From NCBI RefSeq assembly GCF_013085465.1, contig NZ_CP049838.1, positions 6,572,001 through 6,636,000 of the forward strand: DNA of 64,000 nt, written 5' to 3'. The position numbers and the translations under genes were made by a program. Numbering within the stretch: position 1 is the first letter of the stretch; each line of letters begins with the position of its first letter. This DNA comes from Streptomyces asoensis. Lineage in GTDB: Bacteria; Actinomycetota; Actinomycetes; Streptomycetales; Streptomycetaceae. Below, piece after piece: positions 32,285 through 41,138 of this stretch. A model generated the notes under the pieces. That model was given only the letters and a program-made list of their open reading frames with translations. It had not been told where the DNA came from and searched no databases.

Positions 32285-35284
32285 TTGGCTTTCCAGATGC
32301 CGGACCGCGGCGGAGGCCCCACGGGGCCGCGGATCAGAGTGGGCCGCCCGTCCCGGCGCGTCCGGACCCTGCTCATGACACTGGGCGTCCTAGCCGTACT
32401 CGGCATGGCGTTCACGATGTTCGCGGGGTTCTGGACGGACTGGCTCTGGTACCGCTCGGTGAACTACTCGTCGGTCTTCACGACCACGCTGTGGACCAAG
32501 ATCGGGCTGTTCTTCGTCTTCGGCCTGCTGATGGCCCTCGCGGTCGGCTTCAACATCTGGCTGGCGCACCGGCTGCGGCCGCCGCTCAGCGCGATGTCGG
32601 TGGAGCAACAGAGCCTCGACCGCTACCGCATGGGCATCGCGCCGTACAAGACATGGCTGCTGCTCGGCATCACCTCCCTGGTCGGCCTGATCGCGGGCGC
32701 CTCGGCGGCGGGTCAGTGGCGGACCTGGCTGATGTGGGTCAACGGCGTGCCCTTCCACCAGAAGGACCCGCAGTTCCACCTCGACGTGTCCTTCTTCGCG
32801 TTCGACCTGCCCTGGTACCGGTTCCTGCTCGGCTTCGGCTTCGCCGCCACGATCCTCTCGCTGATCGCCGCCGCGCTCACCCACTACCTGTACGGCGGGC
32901 TGCGCGTCACCAGCCCCGGCGCCCGCGCCACCGCCGCGGCCACCGGCCATCTGTCGGTGCTGCTGGGCATCTTCGTCACGCTGAAGGCGGTCGCCTACTG
33001 GCTGGACCGTTACGGCCTGGCCGTGAAGTCCAGCGACTTCAAGGCGACGGACAACTGGACGGGCCTGCGATACGTCGACGCCAACGCCTATCTGCCGGCC
33101 AAGACGATCCTGTTCTGCATTGCCGTCATCTGCGCCCTGCTGTTCTTCGCCACCCTGTGGCGGCGCACCTGGCAGCTGCCGGTGATCGGCTTCGGCCTGA
33201 TGGTGCTCTCGGCGATCCTCATCGGCGGGCTGTACCCGGCGATCGTCCAGAAGTTCCAGGTCCAGCCGAACGAGCAGGCCAAGGAAGCCCCGTACGTCGA
33301 GAAGAACCTCAAGGCGACACGTGAGGCCTACGGCATCGACGGCGCGCAGGTCACCGAGTACTCGGGTACCAGCACCACCAAGGACAAGACGACGCTGCGC
33401 GACGACGTCGACGCCACGGCGAGCATCCGCGTCCTGGACCCGAACATCGTCTCCCCGACGTACCAGCAGCTCCAGCAGATGCGGAAGTACTACGCGTTCC
33501 CGACCAACCTGGACGTGGACCGCTACAACGTGAACGGGGCCGACCAGGACACCGTCATCGGTCTGCGCGAGCTGAACCTCGCGGGCGTCGACAAGCAGAA
33601 CTGGATCAACAACCACTTCCGCTACACCCATGGCTACGGCGTGGTCGCGGCCAAGGGCACCACCTCCGACGCGGAGGGCCGCCCGCTCTTCACCGAGTCC
33701 AACCTGCCCTCCGAGGGCGACCTGGGCACGTACCAGCAGCGGATCTACTACGGCGAGAAGACGACCGCGTACTCGATCGTCGGCGGTCCCCAGAAGGAGA
33801 TCGACTACTCCGACGACGCCGGTGAGAAGACCACCAGCTACACCGGCAAGAGCGGGGTCAACCTCTCCAACCCGGTCAACCGGGCCGCGTACGCGGTGGC
33901 GTTCGGCGAACCGCAGATCCTGTACTCCGGCGCCATCGGCGAGGGTTCGCGGATCCTGTACAACCGCACGCCCAAGGAACGCGTCGAGGCGGTCGCCCCA
34001 TGGCTGACCATCGACGGCGACGCCTATCCGGCCGTGGTCAACCACAAGATCCAGTGGATCGTCGACGCGTACACGACGACGAACGGCTACCCGTACGCCT
34101 CCCGTACGACCCTCGGCGACACCACGGCCGACTCGCTGACCGCGACCAACGACAACCGCGCGGTGGTGGCCCAGCAGAACCAGGTCAACTACATCCGCAA
34201 CTCGGTGAAGGCGACCGTCGACGCGTACACCGGCGAGGTCAAGCTCTACCAGTGGGACACCGAGGACCCGGTCCTGAAGACCTGGATGAAGGCGTTCCCC
34301 GGCACGGTGAAGTCCAAGTCGTCCATCTCGGCCGACCTGATGGCCCATCTCCGGTACCCGCAGGACCTGTTCAAGGTCCAGCGCGAGCTGCTCACCCGCT
34401 ACCACGTGAAGGACGCGACGACGTTCCTCAGCGGCAGCGAGGTGTGGCAGGTGCCGGACGACCCGTCCAACAAGTCGGGTGACGCGGTCCCGCCGTACTA
34501 CCTGAGCATGAGGATGCCCGACCAGAAGGCACAGGCGTTCTCGCTGACGACGACGTTCACGCCCAACGGCCGGGACAACCTCAGCGCGTTCATGGCGGTC
34601 GACTCCGAGGCGGGAACTCCCGACTACGGCAAGATCAGAGTGCTGAAACTGCCGACCAGTACGACCGTCGACGGACCCAAACAGGTGCAGAGCCAGTTCA
34701 ACTCCGAACAGGACATCGCCGAGTCCATCAGGCTTCTGAAGGGCGGCGACTCCGACATCGAGTACGGCAACCTGCTGACGGTGCCACTCGACGGCGGTCT
34801 GCTGTACGTGGAGCCCGTCTATGTGCGCGGTGGCGGACTCAAGTACCCGCTCCTGAAGAAGGTGTTGGTGACCTACGGAGGCAACACCGCCTTCGAGGAC
34901 ACCCTGGGCGAGGCACTCAACAAGGTCTTCGGCGCGGAGGGTGCGACCCCGCCACCGGCGGACGAGGGCGGCGGCACTACACCACCACCGACGTCCACCA
35001 ACCCGACGGTCCGGGAGGCGTTGACCGACGCCCAGGAGGCCTTCGCGGCCGGCCAGGAGGCTCTGAAGAAGCCCGACTGGGACGCGTACGCCAAGGCGCA
35101 GAAGGATCTCGAGGCCGCGCTGAAGCGGGCCGAGGACGCGCAGGCCGAGGCCGACAAGGGCGCCAAGGCGAGCAGCAGTCCGAGCCCGACGAGTTCGGCG
35201 AGTCCGAGCGGTGGCTCCGGCAGTAGCTCCGGAGGCAGTGCCGGCGGCAGTCCGAGCCCCAGTCCCAGTCCCAGCAGCGGCTGA
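32285..35284 (+). CDS. UPF0182 family large integral membrane protein
   Basis: A 999-aa protein. The N-terminal third has about seven membrane helices (residues about 22-315). A long extracytoplasmic domain of roughly 550 residues follows, then a coiled, Ala/Lys/Glu-rich stretch and a Ser/Gly/Pro low-complexity tail (about 950-999). It belongs to the actinobacterial UPF0182 family (Rv3193c); the function is unknown. I chose the TTG at 32285 because GAGGTG lies six bases upstream; the ATG at 32297 would be 18 bases away. An initiator tRNA gene follows 40 bases after the stop. Confidence 0.88.
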   Translation: MAFQMPDRGGGPTGPRIRVGRPSRRVRTLLMTLGVLAVLGMAFTMFAGFWTDWLWYRSVNYSSVFTTTLWTKIGLFFVFGLLMALAVGFNIWLAHRLRPPLSAMSVEQQSLDRYRMGIAPYKTWLLLGITSLVGLIAGASAAGQWRTWLMWVNGVPFHQKDPQFHLDVSFFAFDLPWYRFLLGFGFAATILSLIAAALTHYLYGGLRVTSPGARATAAATGHLSVLLGIFVTLKAVAYWLDRYGLAVKSSDFKATDNWTGLRYVDANAYLPAKTILFCIAVICALLFFATLWRRTWQLPVIGFGLMVLSAILIGGLYPAIVQKFQVQPNEQAKEAPYVEKNLKATREAYGIDGAQVTEYSGTSTTKDKTTLRDDVDATASIRVLDPNIVSPTYQQLQQMRKYYAFPTNLDVDRYNVNGADQDTVIGLRELNLAGVDKQNWINNHFRYTHGYGVVAAKGTTSDAEGRPLFTESNLPSEGDLGTYQQRIYYGEKTTAYSIVGGPQKEIDYSDDAGEKTTSYTGKSGVNLSNPVNRAAYAVAFGEPQILYSGAIGEGSRILYNRTPKERVEAVAPWLTIDGDAYPAVVNHKIQWIVDAYTTTNGYPYASRTTLGDTTADSLTATNDNRAVVAQQNQVNYIRNSVKATVDAYTGEVKLYQWDTEDPVLKTWMKAFPGTVKSKSSISADLMAHLRYPQDLFKVQRELLTRYHVKDATTFLSGSEVWQVPDDPSNKSGDAVPPYYLSMRMPDQKAQAFSLTTTFTPNGRDNLSAFMAVDSEAGTPDYGKIRVLKLPTSTTVDGPKQVQSQFNSEQDIAESIRLLKGGDSDIEYGNLLTVPLDGGLLYVEPVYVRGGGLKYPLLKKVLVTYGGNTAFEDTLGEALNKVFGAEGATPPPADEGGGTTPPPTSTNPTVREALTDAQEAFAAGQEALKKPDWDAYAKAQKDLEAALKRAEDAQAEADKGAKASSSPSPTSSASPSGGSGSSSGGSAGGSPSPSPSPSSG

Positions 35285-35324
35285 TCTTGCCCGCCCCGCG
35301 TCGTGATACGGTTGTGGAACACGA

Positions 35325-35398
35325 CGCGGGGTGGAGCAGCTCGGTAGCTCGCTGGGCTCATAACCCAGAGGTCGCAGGTTCAAATCCTGTCCCCGCTA
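35325..35398 (+). tRNA. tRNA-fMet (initiator), anticodon CAT
   Basis: A 74-base cloverleaf without encoded CCA. The acceptor arm CGCGGGG pairs with CCCCGCT leaving the 1-72 pair mismatched, an initiator hallmark. The anticodon stem has three consecutive G-C pairs (GGG/CCC) around CTCATAA, a second initiator hallmark. The T-arm is GGTTCAAATCC. It is identical to the copy at 37727-37800. Confidence 0.96.
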
Positions 35399-35405
35399 CT
35401 GAAGA

Positions 35406-35441
35406 CGAAGGCCCGGATCCTGAAAAGGATCCGGGCCTTCG
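35406..35441 (+). terminator. Terminator after the first initiator tRNA
   Basis: A perfect 15-bp stem, CGAAGGCCCGGATCC with its complement around TGAAAA, seven bases after the tRNA 3' end. Confidence 0.85.
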
Positions 35442-35605
35442 TGGTGTGCGAACGCATGTGCCGAGGGGGACTGGCGGCCGCGCCGCTGTGGGGAGTTGGG
35501 CGATCTGTGTTTGACTTGTCTCTCTGTGGGCATGTCGACAAAACGCTGAAGTGACCTTACGGGCCGCGGTATACCAGGTGTACCCGGGTTGCGGGTGGTG
35601 CGACG

Positions 35606-37468
35606 ATGGACGTTATGGGGGACAAGGCAACTCTGTTCGAGACAGGGCGGTTTGTGCAGCCTTCCGGTGAGGAAGCGACCCCGGACGAGAGCCGGGACGA
35701 GACGGCGGACGCCGTCGAGACGGGGGAGGCCGTCGAGGAGATGAGCCTGCGGCTCGCGGCGGAAGCCGGCGATGTCGAGGCCGTGAGCGTCCTCGGGGCC
35801 ATGTTGCTGCGCCGCGGTGACCTCGACGGAGCCGAGCCCCATCTGCGTGCCGCCACCGCGGAGGGCGACCGGGCCGCCGCCAACAACCTGGGCGTCCTCC
35901 TCCATCAGCGCGGCTACCCCGACGAGGCCGCCGGATGGTGGCGGGTCGCCGCCGTCGCCGGCTCCGCCGCCGCCGCGCACGCCCTGGGCCGCCACCGCCG
36001 CGAGTGCGGCGACGAGCCGGCCGCCGAGTACTGGCTGCGCCAGTCCGCGGAGCAGGGGCACGCGCTGGGCGCGTACGCCCTCGCCGACCTGCTGGAACAC
36101 CGTGGGGACCCCGGGGCCGAGCAGTGGATGCGGGCTGCCGCCGAGCGGGGGCACCGGGAAGCGGCGTACCGGCTGGCCCGCGCCCTCGACCACCAGGAGT
36201 GCAAAGACGCCCGCACGGACGGCGACGCGGACTGGTGCGAGCATGACAACGGTGTCATCGTGCGGGCGGAGGCCGAGCAGTGGTACCGCCAGGCCGCCGC
36301 GCGCGGACACCGGCGGGCCGCCCTGCACCTCGGGACGATCCTGGAGCGGCGTGGCGCCCTGAAGGAGGCCGGACGCTGGTACCTGACGTCCGCCAAGGAC
36401 GGCGAGGCGCGGGCCGCCTGCGCGCTCGGGTTCCTGCTGCGCGACGCCGGCGACACCGAGAACGCGGCCATCTGGTGGCTGCGGGCCGCACAGGAGGGCG
36501 ACGGCAACGCGGCGAACGCGCTGGGCGCGCTGCACGCCGAGCGGGGACAGACCCAGACCGCCGAGCGCTGGTACCGGGCCGCGATGGACGCCGGCGACGA
36601 CAACGGCGCCTACAACCTCGCCCTGCTCTGCGCCGAGCAGGGCCGCACCGTGCAGGCCGAGCAGTGGTACCGGCGCGCCGCCTACGCCGGACACCGGGAG
36701 GCGGCCAACGCGCTGGCCATCCTGCTGCTCCAGGGCGGCGACACCGCCGGGGCCGAGCCCTGGTTCTCCAAGGCGGCGGAGGCGGGCAGCGTCGACGCCG
36801 CGTTCAACCTCGGGATCCTGTTCGCGGGGCGGGGCGAGGAGGCCGTCGCGCTGCGCTGGTACGAGCGGGCGGCGGCCGCCGGGCACACCGAGGCGGCCCT
36901 CCAGGTCGGTATCGCGCGCCTGCGGGACGGGGACGAGCGGGAGGCCGAGCGGCATCTGCGGTGCGCGGCCGGCGGCGGGAGCGCGGAGGCTGCGTACCGG
37001 CTGGCGGCCGTGCTGGACGCGCGGCGGCCGCCGCAGCCCGCGCACGAGCTCGGGGAGACCGTGCACGAGAAGACCGAGTGCGAGGAGTGGTACGAGCGGG
37101 CCGCGACCCAGGGACACCGGCGGGCGCAGGTCCGCGTCGGGATGCTGGCCGCCGCGCGCGGGGACGTGGTGGAGGCGGCGCGGTGGTACCGGACGGCCGC
37201 GGAGGCCGGGTCGCGCAACGGTGCCTTCAACCTCGGGCTGCTGCTCGCGCGGGAGGGGAGCGAGCCCGAGGCGGCTGTGTGGTGGACGCGGGCGGCCGAC
37301 GCCGGGCACGGGCGGGCGGCGTTGCGGCTCGCCCTTGTCTACGCGCGTCGCGGTGAGCTGGCGGAGGGGCAGCGGTGGGCCGACCGGGCGGTGTCGCTGG
37401 GGCCGGGGGAGGTGGCTGAGCGGGCGGCTCGGTTGCGGGACGCGTTGCGGGAAGAGCTTTCCGCCTGA
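35606..37468 (+). CDS. Sel1/TPR-like repeat protein
   Basis: A 620-aa soluble protein made almost entirely of Sel1-like repeats of about 36 residues (patterns AxxLGxLLxxRGDxxxAExWYRxAAxxGHxxAA, from about residue 45 to 610). No signal peptide or enzyme domain is visible. Sel1 repeats are protein-interaction solenoids that act as adaptors. The start may be the ATG at 35606 (MDVMGDK) or 35615. It lies alone between two identical initiator tRNA genes. Third-position GC is as high as in its neighbours, so recent transfer is not indicated. Confidence 0.88.
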   Translation: MDVMGDKATLFETGRFVQPSGEEATPDESRDETADAVETGEAVEEMSLRLAAEAGDVEAVSVLGAMLLRRGDLDGAEPHLRAATAEGDRAAANNLGVLLHQRGYPDEAAGWWRVAAVAGSAAAAHALGRHRRECGDEPAAEYWLRQSAEQGHALGAYALADLLEHRGDPGAEQWMRAAAERGHREAAYRLARALDHQECKDARTDGDADWCEHDNGVIVRAEAEQWYRQAAARGHRRAALHLGTILERRGALKEAGRWYLTSAKDGEARAACALGFLLRDAGDTENAAIWWLRAAQEGDGNAANALGALHAERGQTQTAERWYRAAMDAGDDNGAYNLALLCAEQGRTVQAEQWYRRAAYAGHREAANALAILLLQGGDTAGAEPWFSKAAEAGSVDAAFNLGILFAGRGEEAVALRWYERAAAAGHTEAALQVGIARLRDGDEREAERHLRCAAGGGSAEAAYRLAAVLDARRPPQPAHELGETVHEKTECEEWYERAATQGHRRAQVRVGMLAAARGDVVEAARWYRTAAEAGSRNGAFNLGLLLAREGSEPEAAVWWTRAADAGHGRAALRLALVYARRGELAEGQRWADRAVSLGPGEVAERAARLRDALREELSA

Positions 37469-37527
37469 CGGCGTCCCTGTTCTGGGGCGGGGTCGTGGAG
37501 CCGGGCTGGGGCCCGTGCGGCTGGATT

Positions 37528-37627
37528 TCGCCCCCGCCGCCCCTTCCCGTCCCGTCCCCGGGGCTGCCGCCCCGGACCCCCGCTGTCGGCCCTGAACGGG
37601 CCTCGTCCTCAAACGCCGGACGGGCTG
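37528..37627 (+). repeat. Dispersed Streptomyces intergenic repeat, copy B
   Basis: Second copy of the element seen at 29492-29611, about 20 bases shorter in the middle. It shares the CCCCCGCCGCCCCTTCCCGT start and the CTCGTCCTCAAACGCCGG end. The copy has the internal palindromic CCCCGGGGCTGCCGCCCCGG. It lies between the Sel1 gene and the second initiator tRNA; together with that tRNA and its hairpin it fills the 434-base gene-free stretch 37469-37902. Confidence 0.8.
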
Positions 37628-37726
37628 GAGGGGGAGGGCTCTGACCTGTGTCAACAGGTGCCGTACAGGTGCCCGTCCATGGATTTGCCTTTGTCCTTCC
37701 CTTTCACGTAACGTTGCATTCAACGG

Positions 37727-37800
37727 CGCGGGGTGGAGCAGCTCGGTAGCTCGCTGGGCTCATAACCCAGAGGTCGCAGGTTCAAATCCTGTCCCCGCTA
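37727..37800 (+). tRNA. tRNA-fMet (initiator), anticodon CAT, second copy
   Basis: The 74 bases are identical to the tRNA at 35325-35398, including the mismatched 1-72 pair and GGG/CCC anticodon stem. The upstream sequence differs (AACGTTGCATTCAACGG), so its promoter context is different. Confidence 0.96.
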
Positions 37801-37806
37801 CTAAAG

Positions 37807-37844
37807 ACTGAGGGCCGGAATCCGAAAGGGTTCCGGCCCTCAGT
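37807..37844 (+). terminator. Terminator after the second initiator tRNA
   Basis: A perfect 14-bp stem, ACTGAGGGCCGGAA with its complement around a 10-base loop, seven bases after the tRNA. It uses a different sequence from the first tRNA terminator. Confidence 0.85.
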
Positions 37845-37902
37845 CGTTTGCGGGCATGCCCCGCCGCGATCCGCAACAGGGTTGCGCGTACGGGGAAGGG
37901 TG

Positions 37903-38319
37903 TTACGCGGCCGCGCAGTTCGGGCAGATCCCGCGGTACGTCACCTCGACGTCCGAGACCGTGAAGCCGAAGCGCTCCGAGTCGGGGAGGTCGGCCAGCG
38001 GGTTGCCGCTCGGGTGGACGTCCTTGATCGCACCGCACCGGGCGCACACCAGGTGGTGGTGCGGGCGGTGTGCGTTGGGGTCGTACCGCTTGGCGCGCTT
38101 GTCGGTGGCGACCTCGAGCACCTCGCCGAGGGAGACCAGCTCACCGAGCGTGTTGTAGACGGTCGCCCGGGAGATCTCCGGCAGCCGGACGACGGCCCTG
38201 GAGTGCACCTCGTCGGCGGTCAGGTGGACATGGTCGCCGTCGAGCACCTCGGCCACGACGCGCCGTTGAGCGGTCATCCGCCATCCGCGTCCGCGCAGTC
38301 GTTCCAGGAGATCGCTCAT
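37903..38319 (-). CDS. Fur-family transcriptional repressor
   Basis: A 138-aa regulator with the N-terminal winged helix (LERLRGRGWRMTAQRRVVAEVL; SRATVYNTLGELVSLGEV), a metal-binding HRPHHHLVC segment, and two structural CxxC pairs (CARC and CPNC). It is of the peroxide-sensing (PerR/CatR/FurA) or iron-sensing type; the sequence alone does not decide. Often such genes sit next to a catalase gene, but none is present here. AGCCTA read on the minus strand gives a TAGGCT -10 eight bases before the ATG at 38319, so the transcript may be leaderless. A 13-bp palindrome lies 22 bases upstream of the ATG. Confidence 0.9.
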   Translation of the reverse strand: MSDLLERLRGRGWRMTAQRRVVAEVLDGDHVHLTADEVHSRAVVRLPEISRATVYNTLGELVSLGEVLEVATDKRAKRYDPNAHRPHHHLVCARCGAIKDVHPSGNPLADLPDSERFGFTVSDVEVTYRGICPNCAAA

Positions 38320-38340
38320 GGAATCAGCCTAGCAGCTACA

Positions 38341-38353
38341 GGGACCAGGTCCC
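38341..38353. promoter_or_regulatory. Perfect palindrome upstream of the Fur gene, possible operator
   Basis: GGGACC-A-GGTCCC is a perfect 6+1+6 inverted repeat eight bases upstream of the predicted -10 of the fur gene, within its promoter. An AT-richer patch with GAATTGAATTGGA lies further upstream (about 38377-38389). Either could be an autoregulatory operator; the sequence does not match a Fur box I can name with confidence. Confidence 0.4.
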
Positions 38354-38492
38354 GAACAGGTGTGACTTTAGATCCTGAATTGAATTGGATGAAGTCCACT
38401 GTAGGATCACGTCGACAGAATCCACGGCGAGCGGCTGGAGGTCGCGGTCCAGGCCCTGCGCGGCTGACAGCACTGGACCGCTTGTCGTGGGT

Positions 38493-38530
38493 GAACGGGC
38501 CGGGTCTCCCTTCGGGAGGTCGGCCCGTTC
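38493..38530 (-). terminator. Hairpin after the CBS-domain gene
   Basis: GAACGGGCC and GGCCCGTTC arms with an inner CTCCC/GGGAG stem and a TTC loop lie just beyond the stop of the CBS gene. The rest of the 217-base gap 38320-38536 holds the fur promoter region and no clear gene. Confidence 0.6.
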
Positions 38531-38536
38531 GTGCGC

Positions 38537-38929
38537 TCAGGCCGGTACCTGCTGCCGCGTCGGCGCCCAGCAGCGGATGATGTCGCGGACCGAGACGATG
38601 CCGGCCGGTTCGTCGCGGTCGAGGACGATCAGATGCCGGAAGCCGCCGTGGGCCATCGCCCGGGCCGCCTCCTCCAGGGTCCAGCTCGGGGCGGCGAAGA
38701 CGACGTCGTTGGTGGTGTGGGCGTGGGTGTGTTCCGTGTCCGGATCCTGCCCCAGGCCCACGGAGTTGAGGATGTCCCGCTCGGTGAGGATGCCGATGCC
38801 GCCGGCGTCCGGATCGAGGACGATGGCCGCGCCGACGCGGCGGGCGGCCATCAGGGCGGCGGCCTGACGGAGGGTGTGTGCGGGGCCGATGGTGAGGACC
38901 ACCGTGCTCATGGCGTCGCGGACGAGCAT
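38537..38929 (-). CDS. CBS domain pair protein
   Basis: A 130-aa protein consisting of two CBS motifs (VRDAMSTVVLTIGPAHTLRQAAALM ... GILTERDIL, and WTLEEAARAMAHGGFRHLIVLD ... GIVSVRDIIR), a complete Bateman module that usually binds adenine nucleotides. No effector domain is attached. The ATG at 38929 is preferred to the GTG at 38941 because AGGAGG lies 11 bases upstream of the ATG and next to the GTG. A 12-base direct repeat (GAGGGCGCGCGC at 39029 and 39049) lies upstream. Confidence 0.85.
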   Translation of the reverse strand: MLVRDAMSTVVLTIGPAHTLRQAAALMAARRVGAAIVLDPDAGGIGILTERDILNSVGLGQDPDTEHTHAHTTNDVVFAAPSWTLEEAARAMAHGGFRHLIVLDRDEPAGIVSVRDIIRCWAPTRQQVPA

Positions 38930-39088
38930 GGCTGGAGCCACCTCCTAAGAACCCACGGTTGTTCATGGATTCACAAGTTCACAAGTGGGGGGTGCTGTCA
39001 GCGTGGCAGGTAAAGCGGGGGTCAACAAGAGGGCGCGCGCAGCCAATTGAGGGCGCGCGCGCTCATCTGTGAGTTTCGGGCGGGCCTT

Positions 39089-39889
39089 TCAGTGGCGCTC
39101 GTTGAGGTAACCCAGCAGCTCCTCGTGGAGCAGCCCGTTCGAGGCGGCCGCGTTGCCGCTGTGCGGACCCGGGCGGCCGTCGAGGCCGGTGAAGGTGCCG
39201 CCGGCCTCCGTCACGACGATCGCCGTGGCCGCCATGTCCCAGAGGGAGAGCTCGGGTTCGGCGCACAAGTCGACCGAGCCCTCGGCGACCATCATGTACG
39301 GCCAGAAGTCGCCGTACGCGCGCGTGCGCCACACCTCGCGGGTCAGGTCGAGGAAGCCGTTCAGGTGCCCGCGCTCCTCCCAGCCGGTCAGCGAGGAGTA
39401 CGCGAAGGAGGCGTCCGAGAGCTCCGAGACCCGGGAGACGCGCAGGCGTGAGGCGGAGGTCAGGCTGCGGCCGGTGAAGGCGCCGTGCCCCTTCGCGGCC
39501 CACCAGCGACGGCCCAGCGCCGGGGCGGAGACGACGCCGACCACGGGCTGGTAGCCCCCCTCGCCCGCCTCCGTCAGCGAGATGAGGGTGGCCCAGACGG
39601 GAACGCCCCGTACGTAGTTCTTCGTGCCGTCGATCGGGTCGACCACCCAGCGGCGGGGGCCGGTGCCCTGGACGCCGTACTCCTCGCCGAGGATCGCGTC
39701 GCGTGGACGGGCCCGCTGGAGCTGACCGCGGATGAGTTCCTCGGCGGCCTTGTCGGCCTCACTCACCGGGGTCATGTCCGGTTTGGTCTCGACCTTGAGG
39801 TCGAGGGCCTTGAAACGGTCCATGGTCACGGCGTCGGCGGCGTCCGCGAGGACGTGCGCGAGTCGGAGGTCGTCGTGGTAGTCCGGCAT
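39089..39889 (-). CDS. hisN: Histidinol-phosphatase / inositol monophosphatase family enzyme
   Basis: A 266-aa Li+-sensitive-type magnesium phosphatase. Motif A appears as GEEYG, the metal-binding WVVDPIDGTKNYVRG is intact, and LSLWDMAATAIVVTEAGG supplies the second metal Asp. In Streptomyces this gene type is the IMPase-like histidinol-phosphatase HisN that completes histidine synthesis; a generic inositol-monophosphatase role cannot be excluded from sequence alone. The ATG at 39889 gives full length. It is divergent from a TetR gene (171-base gap). Confidence 0.85.
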   Translation of the reverse strand: MPDYHDDLRLAHVLADAADAVTMDRFKALDLKVETKPDMTPVSEADKAAEELIRGQLQRARPRDAILGEEYGVQGTGPRRWVVDPIDGTKNYVRGVPVWATLISLTEAGEGGYQPVVGVVSAPALGRRWWAAKGHGAFTGRSLTSASRLRVSRVSELSDASFAYSSLTGWEERGHLNGFLDLTREVWRTRAYGDFWPYMMVAEGSVDLCAEPELSLWDMAATAIVVTEAGGTFTGLDGRPGPHSGNAAASNGLLHEELLGYLNERH

Positions 39890-40060
39890 GGGACGAACCG
39901 TATCCGCCGAAGGTGAGAACGGGCCACAGGGGACCGCGGGATGGACGTGGAGGAGCCGTGGACGCGGCCGGTGAACCATTGGTCGCGCCCGCGAACCCTT
40001 GACAGTGCTCCCGTCCGCGTCAAACCTGGGCGCAGAGCCGCTCGCCCCAGGGAGGCGATG

Positions 40061-40684
40061 ATGCCTGCAGCGCGGGAATCCCTACTGGACGCCGCCTTCA
40101 AGGCGCTCGCACTACGGCCGTGGGCCGCGGTGCGGATGGTGGACGTCGCCGCGGCGGCCGGGGTGTCCCGGCAGACGCTGTACAACGAGTTCGGCAGCAA
40201 GGAGGGTCTGGCCCGGGCGCTCGTGAGGCGCGAGGCCGACGGTTACCTCGCCGGGGTCGAGCGGGCGCTGGCCGTGCACGGTGACGCCCGGGAGAGGCTC
40301 ACCGCCACCGCCGAGTGGACCGCCTCCGCCGCCCGCGACAACGTCCTCGTACGGGCCGTCCTCACCGGCTTCTGGAGCGAGCGGCTGCCCTCGCCGACGC
40401 TCTCGGCGGTGCCGTCCTCCTCCGCCGTGCCGGCCCAGCGGCGGGCGGACGGGCCGCTGCCCTCGCCCGGTGACCTGGTGGGCGCCGTCCGTGACCGGGC
40501 CGTGGCCGTGCTCTCCGGTCCCGGCGCCGTCCGGGCCGACGCCGCCGACCTGGCCCGCTCCTGCGAACTCGCCGTCCGGCTCGCCCTGTCCTGCGCGGCT
40601 GCGCCGCCGACGGGGGAGGGCGGCGTCGCGGAGCTGGTGCGGGGTGCGCTCCAGCGACAGCCGGCCGACCGGTCGGGTCAGTGA
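40061..40684 (+). CDS. TetR family transcriptional regulator
   Basis: A 207-aa regulator: the N-terminal helix-turn-helix AAAAGVSRQTLYNEFGSKEGL is typical of TetR, and the C-terminal ligand domain is Ala/Pro-rich. GGGAGG precedes tandem ATGs at 40058 and 40061; the second has better spacing. It converges on the SMR transporter gene with a 7-base overlap of the 3' ends. Divergent hisN or the SMR gene are possible targets. The ligand is unknown. Confidence 0.87.
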   Translation: MPAARESLLDAAFKALALRPWAAVRMVDVAAAAGVSRQTLYNEFGSKEGLARALVRREADGYLAGVERALAVHGDARERLTATAEWTASAARDNVLVRAVLTGFWSERLPSPTLSAVPSSSAVPAQRRADGPLPSPGDLVGAVRDRAVAVLSGPGAVRADAADLARSCELAVRLALSCAAAPPTGEGGVAELVRGALQRQPADRSGQ

Positions 40685-41001
40685 GCCGACCCCGACAGCT
40701 GGAGCCCGATCACTCCTATGATCACCAGGCTGATCGAGACGAGCTTCAGGACCGACACCAGGTCGCCGAGGAAGACCATGCCGTAGATCGCGGTGCCCGC
40801 CGCGCCGATGCCCGTCCACACGGCGTAGGCGGGGCCCACGTCGAGCTTCTTCAGGGAGAGGGTCAGCAGCCCGAAGCTCCCCAGCGCGAAGGCGCAGAAG
40901 GCGATGGTGGGCCAGAGCCTCGTGAAGCCGTGGGACAGCTTGAGGCACACGGCGAAACCGGTCTCGAGCAACCCGGCCACGACGACCAGCAGCCACGCCA
41001 T
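40678..41001 (-). CDS. Small multidrug resistance (SMR) family transporter
   Basis: A 107-aa protein with four membrane helices and the conserved membrane-embedded glutamate (VAGLLETGFAVCLKLS). The sequence (FALGSFGLLTLSLKKLDVGPAYAVWTGIGAAGTAIYG) fits the SMR family, with features of SugE/Gdx guanidinium exporters as well as QacE-type drug exporters; I cannot separate these safely. It is a single gene, whereas heterodimeric SMR pairs have two. Its 3' end overlaps the convergent TetR gene by seven bases. I saw no guanidine riboswitch in the 137 bases upstream. Confidence 0.88.
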   Translation of the reverse strand: MAWLLVVVAGLLETGFAVCLKLSHGFTRLWPTIAFCAFALGSFGLLTLSLKKLDVGPAYAVWTGIGAAGTAIYGMVFLGDLVSVLKLVSISLVIIGVIGLQLSGSAH

Positions 41002-41138
41002 GTGCTGTCCCTCCGTCCGCCCGGCCCGGTCCGGCTCCGGCTCGGTGCGATTATGCACTTACCGGGGCCGGGGGGACGCAAACAACGCGGTGGTCAGCCG
41101 GTGGATCAGCCGGGGTCAGTCGGTGGTCAGCCGGTGGA

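Noticed and set aside
35325..37800. Integrated element bounded by tRNA att sites
   Set aside because: No integrase or foreign base composition lies between the tRNA copies; a duplication is the simpler reading.
41002..41138. Guanidine riboswitch upstream of the SMR transporter
   Set aside because: No recognisable guanidine aptamer motifs could be seen, so SugE/Gdx identity is not supported by context.
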